From: Chiua virens
Lineage: Eukaryota; Basidiomycota; Agaricomycetes; Boletales; Boletaceae
DNA: 64,000 nt
Direction: 5' to 3'
Assembly: GCA_019787685.1 (NCBI GenBank)
Contig: JAHNUO010000006.1
Coordinates: 1,302,001 to 1,366,000, forward strand
The notes under the pieces are model-generated. The model saw only the letters and a list, made by a program, of their open reading frames with translations. It ran no database searches and was not told the origin of the DNA. The position numbers and the translations under genes were made by a program. This document shows positions 22,993 through 32,000 of this stretch, piece after piece; the first letter of the stretch is position 1, and each line of letters starts with the position of its first letter.

Positions 22993-24627
22993 ATGGCGAG
23001 GTTGCAGCCAGGCAGCAGTAAGCCACCATCAAAGCCCCATCCACACCAGCCCTCGCACCCCCAATCTCAACCCCACAACCCTCAGGTCGCACGGCATAGG
23101 TCTCGCCACAGATCCTATTCTGACCCTTTCTCGGATCCTGTTCATCAGTCAAAGCCCATACCTCGATTGCCGCCCGAACCTCCCCCGAAATACCCTCCCC
23201 ATTCAAAGATGGTTTCCACTGATAAGCAACCACATCGTGACAACATCGCAGACGCCGTCAAAGACACTGTTCAGGTCAGGTCCTCTGACCCGTCCCGCAC
23301 AAGAACCGGTCGCAGTCAGACCGTCGTTGCGTCCGTCCCTTTCCTCTCTTCTTCTCCTAAAATCTCACCTTTCCATCCCAAACCAGTAGTCAAGCTCCTC
23401 GTGCACACGGTCGTCGCTCGATGTCGCAGGACTCCGTCTTGCATGCCGCCAATGCCTTGGAAAAGGCAAAGACCAAGCCTCGAGGCAAGAAGGGTTCTGC
23501 TCATGCAGACATCATAGATAGACTCGATTTCAGTGGTGTGGGACCCAGTACGTCCTTTTTCAGATCTTATCTTTTCCTTTTTGCCTCTGTTTTCTTATCG
23601 TTGTCCGCCAGTGTTCCACCACGATGGTCCCTTCGATGCCTGTGCGCCATCTCGAAACCGACATCGCAGCAAGGCACCCATGCTCGCCTGGAGCCGTCCC
23701 CCAAACGAAGATGTCCTTCCCCCCACCAGCTCTCCCTACCCGTCTCCAGACGTCTACAATGGGGGATTTTCTCCCACGTATGACAACCCAAAGAAGAAAG
23801 TTGACGCTATTGCAGAGGCTTGGGGAATTCATGAGCCCGAGCCATACGAGGAGTTCTTTGCAGGTGGAGGCACCGCTCGCCGTGACGGTGATACTCCGTC
23901 CAGCTCCATTTATGCCGGTAAAGAAGGCCATAATTCTCGGCATGGTACACCACAACACTCGATTGGGCGTCGTTCAAAGGACGGTCGTGATCTTCGGGAG
24001 GTGTACAGAGAATACCTAGATGATGATCCTAGGCAATCCCAGGCGCGAGAGAAGGACCGCGCCGACAGAGAAGGTCGTCGTCCTCGGCGCGGCGCCTTAC
24101 CTCCCCCACAGCCAATAATGGTTCCAGAAGCACATGAAGCCCATCAATCCGATGTGGACAGCGGTCCTGGATCTCCCTCTGGAGCTCCCAAACGTACCAA
24201 ATCTCTGATGCAACGCATCCGGAAGATGCGGGATTCCCCCAACGTTCCCGTAGGTTACGATGATGTCGGAAAACCGCCCTCTCCCACTGTGCCAGACCAA
24301 TATCAGTCAGGAGCTCGGCCGACTCATCGTTCGCAGAACTCTTTCCTGGGACGTTTCGCTGGGAACACGGATCGACGCGGAAACATGAAGGAGAACATGT
24401 CCCCGATGTCAGACAACTCAGAAACCTACGTGTATATCGATGATCCGCGAAAGGAGAAACAGCTCCCAGCGCCACCTCATGCGCCCGCGACGTCCCGCAC
24501 GCCATCTGGCGAAGACAGATACGCGGATTATGATGGAATGCCTGGGTCTCCTGGGTCTGGCGCTGGCCTTGGCCGGAAGACGAGTTTACTGAAGAAAGTC
24601 AAGGACGCCGTCCGGGGCCCCAAGTAA
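22993..24627 (+). CDS. PAL1: Pal1 family cell-morphology/endocytic protein
   Basis: Three exons: 22993-23279, 23390 to about 23549, and then to the stop at 24627. Choosing the donor at 23280 keeps the frame into HGRRSMSQDSVLHAANALEK. The Pal1 core reads AHADIIDRLDFSGVGP, then after an intron FHHDGPFDACAPSRNRHRS, AWSRPPNED and EAWGIHEPEPYEEFFAGGG. Pal1 proteins localise to growth sites and early endocytic patches and maintain cylindrical shape. The rest is low complexity and rich in Pro, Ser and Arg. The C-terminus ends with a basic LLKKVKDAVRGPK motif that could bind membrane. Confidence 0.87.
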
Positions 24628-24987
24628 GGTGCTTTCGCTTCAGAATATGCTACCCTGGCGTTCTGCATATCTTTCTGTTTGTCACCTTTTGTTCTAGTCT
24701 ATTGTACTTGGCATGTTGCGTTTCACTTTCTGTTTTCTTGCCCTTTTTCGACTATAGTTAGTTGGCAATTCCGTGCCAGCCAAGTGATATTGCGACTTTT
24801 TCTTTTCCTCCACTTTCATCATGCTTCCTGTATCCATCCTAGTGACCTATTATCTACATATACCCACCTCTTTCGAGGTTGTATGTAGGTCTACCCATTG
24901 TGATGTCTATCTAATAGTGTAACTCACTCCTATTGAAATCTTGCTCGCTCTACTCGTTTACATAAATGTGGTGTTTCGTAAGATTAA
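24628..24987. other. Convergent intergenic region
   Basis: Space of 360 bases between the PAL1 and HIS7 stop codons. It is T-rich and low in coding signal, and is likely both 3' untranslated regions. Nothing else was recognised. Confidence 0.45.
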
Positions 24988-26746
24988 CTACATAATTCTG
25001 CTGTTGAAGCCGGCTTCTTCCAACGTCCTCTTCACGTCCTCTATCCTCACCTCTTCCCGGTGGAATATTCCAGCAGCCAGAGCAGATTCTACATTCGTCT
25101 CCTTGAACACATTTACAAAATGTTTCTTGACTCCTGCCCCGCTGCTGGCTACGACTGGGATTGACACGGCATTTCTTACCAGCCGAATTAAGTCGTGGTC
25201 AAAACCAAGACCCGTCCCATCCCGATCAATGCTGTTAAGTAAGATTTCTCCGGCTCCAAGTTTCTGTGCGCCTTGCGCTAATTCGACAGCTGAGACTGGG
25301 CGAGTCTCTCGTCCTCCAGAGACGGTGCATTGATACCACCAAACCTTGTCGCGCTGATCGGGGTCATCGTCGTGCCCGTAGATGAGCTCGTCCCTGTACG
25401 GCCCATCGTATGTAGCGAGGTTCACGTAAACCCGTTTAGGGTCAATCGAAACAACCACAGCCTGGCTACCGTACACCTTCGATATAGTCTCGATTGCACT
25501 GGTTCCATCACCAACGTTGTTCGCAGCGCGTAACCTCTCCACCGCGTAGACGGCCTCAGAGCCTATGCTAACTTTATCAGCACCAGCCCGGAAGTATGTT
25601 CCAGCCACTTCAACCGCTGAGCGTTTAGTACCGTCAGGGTCAGTGGTGTCCTTGATACCGCCTCCGATTGTGAGAGGGACGAAGACTTTCTCAGCGGCAA
25701 CGCGAACGACGGCGAGCATCGGTTGGTCATGAAGAGGGGAGTGACGGAATGAGGTAATGTTGAGCAGGCATAATTCATCTGCCCCGGATGTGTAATATTT
25801 ATCGGCGAGTGCGACTGGTTTTCCAAGGTTGCGTACTGCGCCAGCGGTTTTGACTGCGGTGATGTCCGAAGGCGAGACTTTTTCGCGGACATCGTACTGA
25901 TCGCCTTTTGTAACAACGAGGTCTCCATCATCGTTGGTGCGGACGTCCAAACATGCAATGATGCGCTTGGTGAGTCCATCCTTTAGCTTGGGAATGCGTG
26001 GTATACGGGCAGGGAGTGAAGAGAAAAGGGTGCGCCCTTTTCGCGATTGCTCTATCCACTGTTCCAGGATATTAAGGCCCGCTGGGCCGGACTTTTCGGG
26101 GTGGAATTGGGTAGCAAATATGTTGTGCTTTCGCACCGTGGATACGAAAACCTCTTGACCATATTGGGTAGTGGAATGCGCCCAGTCAACGGCAACCGAG
26201 GAGAGGTCGTACTTGGCGCAATAAGAGTGGACAAAGTAATAGTGTGACGTAGGGGAGACGCCTTCGAGAGCTGAGGGATCGGAGGGATCGAGAGGCTCAA
26301 CGGAGTTCCAGCCCATGTGGGGGACGGCCTTGTCTGAGTCATAGAAACGGACTATCGGACATGATATCATCCCTAGACCACGGGAACCGGGAGACTCGGC
26401 CGAAGATGCGAAGAGAACCTGCATCCCGACACATATGCCAAAGTATGGTTTTCCCGAATGTAGGTACTGCTGGAGGGGCTCAAACAGACCATGGTCATGC
26501 AGGGACTGGATGGCAGTGTGGAAAGCACCCTGGCCAGGGAAAATGAGGGCCTAGGAGACGCGATGGAGTCATCGACGGTGAAAATGGGGAACCATTACTC
26601 ACTACGGGCGCGTCGGACATCGCGTGCAACTCTGCAAAGTCGTGAGCATCTCTGATCCACTTATAATCAGAGTAGCCGAGCTTTGTGAGTGAATTTGCAA
26701 GGCTCTGGACGTTGCCAGCGCCGTGATCGAGGAGGAAGAGACGCAT
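24988..26746 (-). CDS. HIS7: Imidazole glycerol phosphate synthase (HisH-HisF fusion)
   Basis: Start at 26746-26744 (MRLFLLDHGAGNVQSLANSL). A single intron near 26625-26553 is followed by ALIFPGQGAFHTA. The glutaminase half has the nucleophile cysteine in YFGICVGMQ and the His-Glu pair in TQFHPEKSGPAG. The cyclase half begins LTKRIIACLDVR and shows ADELCLLNIT, VPLTIGGGIKDTTDPDG, GADKVSIGSEAV, EILLNSIDRDGTG and IPVVASSGAG. It catalyses the fifth histidine-pathway step, joining glutamine hydrolysis to imidazole ring closure. The fused form is the normal fungal arrangement. It is divergent from SER33 with only 98 bases between start codons. Confidence 0.97.
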
Positions 26747-26844
26747 GAAGAAGCGACAAGTCCGAAACTCATGATTAATCCGATTACTATTCCACCTTGA
26801 AGTCATCTGGTCATCTCAGACGCGGGCATAAAAGCTTCGTAAAA
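26747..26844. promoter_or_regulatory. Compact bidirectional promoter between HIS7 and SER33
   Basis: Only 98 bases separate the start codons of two amino-acid biosynthesis genes. The stretch contains AGTCAT and GGTCATCTCAG half-sites that resemble the TGACTCA element bound by Gcn4/Cpc1, plus ACTCATGATT near 26767. A CATAAAAG TATA-like box lies near 26827, about 18 bases before the SER33 start codon. Shared amino-acid control is an inference; no perfect TGACTCA is present. Confidence 0.4.
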
Positions 26845-28332
26845 ATGAATCACCCTTATTTCCGTTCCCCCAACATGGTGTCCCAACCTATCCCCATCCC
26901 GACCTCGTCCCCCCGTGTCGTCGGCGCATCCATCTCGCCCTCCGCCCACTCCCTTTCCGACAGGCTTCGTCACCGAGATTCGCTCGCAACCCTCAATGCC
27001 ATTCGACAACCCAAAGTACTCCACCCCGCAGACAACGAGGACTTGAGGCTCCTCCTTCTCGAAAATATCAGTCCAGAGGCTGTCCGTTACTTCAAGTTGC
27101 AAGGCTTTCATGTCGATCACCATACCGCTGCCCTTTCAGAGGCAGAGCTTCTAGAGAAAATCCCCAATTATCACGCCATCGGTATTCGTAGCAAGACTCG
27201 AATCACAGAGAAAGTGATCAAGGCTGCGACAAAGGTACACGATCATCTTTCGCCACTGTGCTGTCTCTTTCTTACCTCCATTTGTCTCTAGCTTCTTGTC
27301 ATCGGCTGTTTTTGCATTGGCACCAACCAGGTTGACCTCATCACCGCTGCCAAAGCTGGTATTCCCGTCTTTAACTCGCCCTTCTCCAATTCTCGATCAG
27401 TCGCGGAGCTAGTCATCTCCGAGATCATCGCACTCTCACGACAATGGGCCCAACGTTCCCAAGAGATGCATGCGGGAATCTGGAACAAACAGTCCCAGGC
27501 TTGCTGGGAGGTTCGTGGAAAGACTCTCGGGATCGTGGGATATGGACACATCGGTTCACAACTCTCTGTCCTCGCTGAAGCCCTTGGCATGCGCGTCATT
27601 TTTTATGACGTGATCAACATTATGCCCCTTGGTTCTGCCCGCCAAGTTGAAACACTTTCGGCGCTCTTGGCCGATGCTGATTTCGTCACACTTCATGTGC
27701 CCGAGATTCCGGAGACCGTTAACATGATTTCGAAGCAACAGCTCGCGCAGATGAAGCAGGGATCATATCTTATCAACAATGCGCGTGGCCGGGTAGTTGA
27801 TATCCCAGCCCTGGTCGAAGCGCTCAAAAGCAAGCACCTCGCTGGTGTTGCGCTGGATGTGTACCCTGTAGAGCCAGGATCAAATGGTACACGTTTCGAC
27901 GATCAGGTCAATTCGTGGGCCACTACTCTTTGCAGTATTCCCAACGTGATCCTTACCCCCCACATCGGTGGTTCCACTGAAGAGGCTCAGCGTATGATCG
28001 GGGAAGAAGTCTCTCAGTCGTTAACACGTTATCTCAACTACGGCTCCACTATCGGGGCGGTCAACTTTCCAGAAGTCGACTTGCGCGCCATTGCCGCCGA
28101 ACAGGGCAACAACATTCGTGTTTGCTACGTTCACAACAACCAACCCGGTGTACTTAGACAGGTCAACGATATCCTGTCTCCATACAACGTCGAGAAACAG
28201 TTCTCGGATTCAAAGGGCGACATCGCTTACCTGCTGGCCGACATTGCCGATGTCAGTCCTTCGGACGTCAATAAACTAAGGGAAACCATCAGCCAGACTA
28301 GCGCGAATGTTTTAACGCGTTTGTTGGTATGA
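26845..28332 (+). CDS. SER33: D-3-phosphoglycerate dehydrogenase
   Basis: Starts at ATG 26845. One intron near 27235-27294 splits the N-terminal substrate domain. The NAD site reads GKTLGIVGYGHIGSQLS, the catalytic Arg lies in INNARGRVVD and the catalytic His in LTPHIGGSTEEA. The C-terminal ACT domain (NNIRVCYVHNNQPGVLRQ, later YLLADIADVSP) is the serine-sensing regulatory part. The enzyme makes 3-phosphohydroxypyruvate, the first step from glycolysis to serine. An N-terminal extension of about 50 Ser/Pro-rich residues precedes the core, as in yeast Ser3/Ser33. The frame is intact to the stop at 28332. Confidence 0.97.
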
Positions 28333-28598
28333 AGGGACATAACAGTGTTCGGTACTGTTCCATTCAACTGGTCCACCAATTAATGTAATCTACAAAACTG
28401 GATGTCGTTTTAGACAGACACGTAGTACACGAACACAAATGTATTGCAATTCTGTACTAGTCCTTGCGAACATAGTTGACATTCTAACCTCGGAGAAAAT
28501 ACACGAGAGAATTCATTGACTCCATGATTCACTTTACAAAAGTACAGTAGCTCCCAAAAGGCGTGGACTGTCATGGTCCTTCTAAGAAAACCATATGC

Positions 28599-29889
28599 TC
28601 AGCTCTCTTCTTCAGGGTCACCTACCCCGCCAGAAAGAATAGCAAATGTGGTCTCCATTTCCGGGAGACAAGGTGAATCATAAATCTTACACGTCCGTGT
28701 ATTTCCGCGGGCCTTCTTGAGCTGCAGGCTGGAAAAGGATAAGTAACAAGGATCAGGAAGAAAACTACTAACCGAGTAGTAGAAGCGTGGGCCATAATAT
28801 TTCCCCCAATGGGTTTCTTCTCATTCGCAGTATATGGACCGGCAGATGCATCAGGATTTGACATCACTTGGTTCGTGACAACGACGGCGATACCGAACTA
28901 CACCAGGAGTATAAGGTACACATCAAACCAGCGCGGGGCGTAACTGACCTCATCAGCCAGACGCTGAAGGGTGCGCAAGAATTTTCCGAGGTGATTTTGG
29001 CGAGCGGAGAGCTCTCCGCGTCCACTAAAGTCTGTCCTATACAACGCCGTGCAAGAGTCGACAACAAGAAGACAGAACCTGATATCGATCATCAGGAGTC
29101 AGCATGTAGCACGGGGGGTACACTTAGTACCTCGACTCTGCCATAAGGGCACTGGCGCTAGTGAGCAGACTGTTTTGATGATCTGCATTATACGCGCGGG
29201 CATATGCAACATTGTCCAGGACCTCTTCACCATTGAGGCCATATCGCTCGGCAACTGCAAGTAGACGAGCGGGACGGAAGGTTCCCTCGGTGTCGATGTA
29301 CAAGCACTTGCCCTCTCCACCTCCCATGCTCACAGGGAGCTGACACGTAACGGAGATTGTGTGACATAGCTGGGACTTTCCTGTTCTGAATTCACCAAAC
29401 AATTCTGTTATAGCACCAGTCTCGATGCCACCTAAATGCGAGTTGGATAGCCGAGTGGAAAAGATAATTGCGTGGTTACAAACCTCCCAACAGTGCATCT
29501 AGCTGTTTTGAGCCGGTGGTAATATGAACAAGCTCAGAGCGACGGGCATGCACTTCTGTAGCACTCTGGAAACCAAGGGGGACGATTTTCTGAGCTAGTC
29601 TCGTATGGTGATCAACACTGGCAGGACCGAATTAAGGTGGTGTAGCACAATACTTGCCTTCACTCAGGATCTTCTCTGCCTTGGAGTCTGATATACCTTT
29701 GATGGCCATGAGGTTCTTCTTGGGTGTAAAAGCAACAGCTTCGACAGTATGAAGACCGGCATCTGCGAGCTTCTTGATGTCGTTGGCATGTATCCCGGCT
29801 TCCTCTAGTTTTGCGACAAGAAGAGGACCTGAGAGGGCAAGTTCTCCTTGGTGTTCCTCGTTCTGCTCGTTCTGAGATGCTTGAGACAT
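28599..29889 (-). CDS. RAD51: DNA recombinase RAD51
   Basis: Start at 29889-29887. The N-terminal helix-hairpin-helix domain reads [20 protein letters not shown], then [14 protein letters not shown]. The recombinase core has Walker [10 protein letters not shown], Walker [25 protein letters not shown], and the C-terminal motif [12 protein letters not shown]. The stop is at 28601-28599. The first intron (29657-29595) begins with GC, in the strong context GAAG then GCAAGTA. Splicing there gives [14 protein letters not shown] in the family frame. The protein forms the filament for homologous recombination. Conservation favours RAD51 over the meiotic paralogue DMC1. Confidence 0.95.
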
Positions 29890-30025
29890 GGATGTTGGTA
29901 TAGAATACTTGAATTATGGTTCCAAAGTGTAGTCAATGATAGGAGTGGAGTACAATAAGGACGCGTCCATCACGTGGTCGCATAAATGTACAGCATGCTG
30001 CATACGATTGGTTCTCAAGTAGGAA

Positions 30026-30920
30026 TTACGATACAGAAGTAGTGGAAGCAACCGCCTCCAGCTCTGTTGGTATGACAAGTTGCTTGCTGAGCTTCGACTC
30101 CAATAATGCCACAGCAGGAAGATCCAATATCACCCTTCGCCATCGGACAAGGTCGTGAACGTTCAGCTCATCGACGTGCCTCACTTCCAATCCCCGCAGA
30201 TTCCTCCCCGCACGTTGGAAGGCAGAATCTACCAGAGGTAGGCCAGAAACGAACAGAGTCCCCGTTCTCCACCCAAGTGTCTCGAGACGGTTCTTGAGCG
30301 TGATCGTCTTGTGACAATACCACTTGATCCGAGGTACGACACCCAGTCTCTGTTCTTTGAGTTTCACGGATAATGCTACCCTCATTCCCATCTCGATGAC
30401 CTTGCGATTAAGCTTGGTACTGAAATCGCGCGGCTTCGGACCAAAGGCGACGCCTCCTCCACGAAGCATGGGACTCTGTGCATCACCTAAGCGTGCTCTC
30501 CCAGTTCCCTTCTGAGGTCGAATTTTTCTCCCTGAACCTCGGACTTCCCCTCGTGTCTTGGTATTGGCACTTCCTTGGCGGAGAGAATCCAGGTGGTGTA
30601 CCGCACAAAGATGCAAGATGTCATGTCGAATAGGATGGTTGAAAACGGTCGGATCGAGAGCAACTGCTTTTTCTCTTTCCTTCTTTCCCTCAAGGGATGA
30701 CAACGTGAGGAAAACTGGTTCGGGGGGGTTGGCAACTGATGCATGGGTTAGCCTACCATAACACAACCGCGACAGAAAAATAACCTCTACGCTCTTGACC
30801 TGTAGGAAAGTCTTGACCATGGGTTACAGTGAAGGACTTTGTTAGCGTGGGGAGGCGTGTGCTCCTGGTGACTGGAGCAGCACTTGCTTGGCGGGCAGTT
30901 CGCCACAGGGCTGAAAGCAT
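30026..30920 (-). CDS. YML6: Mitochondrial large-subunit ribosomal protein uL4m
   Basis: The first exon starts at 30920-30918 and encodes a basic, Ser/Thr-rich mitochondrial presequence (MLSALWRTARQASAAPVTRS). After an intron ending near 30739 the body reads VANPPEPVFLTLSSLEGKK, then TRGEVRGSGRKIRPQKGTGR, ARLGDAQSPMLRGGGVAFGP and KPRDFSTKLNRKV. This is the uL4 core that reaches the exit tunnel. The stop is at 30028-30026. The gene is in tandem with RAD51 and divergent from the cytosolic RPS16 gene, so two ribosomal protein genes for different compartments share a promoter region of about 320 bases. Confidence 0.9.
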
Positions 30921-31077
30921 CGCGTCCAGGACGTGTGGTTAAGTATGGAAGAACAGGAGGAGCGCATGCCAAAGTTACCATACATGGATTGTGGGAATAT
31001 TCAGCATCAACATCATCTTACACTCTCTGGACGCTGTTACAAGGCGAGACCAGCAACACTCGAACCAACTTAGAGGG

Positions 31078-31220
31078 GTAAGTTTCTCCTTCTACTTTGT
31101 TGCCCATCCCTAGACGCGAATATGCCAGATCAGCGAGTCTCTGGTCATAATCACCGTGAAATGTGCTGGATGCGACAACTTCTACCCGGATGACGGTCCA
31201 GGCTGATCTTACCCTCACAG
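31078..31220 (+). other. 5'-UTR intron of RPS16 within the uL4m/RPS16 divergent promoter
   Basis: The donor GTAAGTTTC at 31078 and acceptor CCCTCACAG ending at 31220 frame a likely leader intron 19 bases before the RPS16 start codon. The remaining stretch from 30921 to 31077 is the bidirectional promoter; no precise element was identified in it. Confidence 0.45.
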
Positions 31221-31239
31221 ATAGCACATATTCCTCAAA

Positions 31240-31798
31240 ATGTCGACAACCAAGGCCGTTCAAACTTTCGGTAAAAAGAAGGTTCGCATTGGGGTGCCCA
31301 CGATTATGACGGTCAGATTCACTTACCCAAGGTACTTTCCAGACTGCTACCGCAGTAGCCCACGCAAAGGAGGGCCGTGGCCTCATCCGCATCAATGGGT
31401 CTCCCATTAACCTCGTCCGGCCTGAGATACTTCGCTTCAAGATTTACGAACCAGTCCTCGTCGTAGGGGAAGAATCTTTTGCACCTCTTGACATCCGAGT
31501 GCGTGTCAAGGGTGGAGGTCACACCTCGCAGGTGTATGCCATTCGCCAGGCTATCGCAAAGGCCGTTGTTGCATACTACTGCCAAGTACATCGATGCTTA
31601 TAGTGCCATGGAGTTGAAGAAAAAGTTGGTTGCATACGACCGTACGTTGCTGATTGCAGATCCAAGACGGATGGAACCAAAGAAGTTTGGTGGTGCTGGT
31701 GCCCGTGCCCGCAGGCAAAAGAGGTGCGTTCACATTGCCCACATTCACATTTCCAACCTGTTGACTTTCGTTCTAAAGTTACCGGTGAACGTTTGAAC
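31240..31798 (+). CDS. RPS16: 40S ribosomal protein S16 (uS9), with a two-base frame break
   Basis: Starts at ATG 31240: [14 protein letters not shown], then after an intron [39 protein letters not shown] and [12 protein letters not shown]. The rest of the family sequence ([35 protein letters not shown]) follows directly but in another frame, with no possible intron between. Comparison with the family implies two missing A residues at about 31584-31585, where CAA AAG should stand. As written, the frame ends at TAG soon after. The last exon is normal: a GT-AG intron ends at 31788 and the protein closes with SYR and a stop at 31796-31798. A cytosolic ribosomal protein should be essential, so assembly error is likely. 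Confidence 0.92.
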
Positions 31799-32000
31799 AC
31801 CCGTTATACTCGTTTGACATCATCATGTTATACTCTTGTCTTTCTGTTATCCATGATAGTGTCTATGCAATAAAATGTATGACAATAACGCTTTGCCGAC
31901 TGCTAATGGCCAAGTTGGGTCACGTGCAAATCGTGTGGTGACGCTATTAGTCATACGAACAAGCATCGAGAAGGGATCCTCGCCAGTCACTTGAACCGAC

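Noticed and set aside
31078..31220. Possible C/D snoRNA in the RPS16 leader intron
   Set aside because: GGATGAC and CTGA strings occur but are too close together and out of normal order for a C/D RNA.
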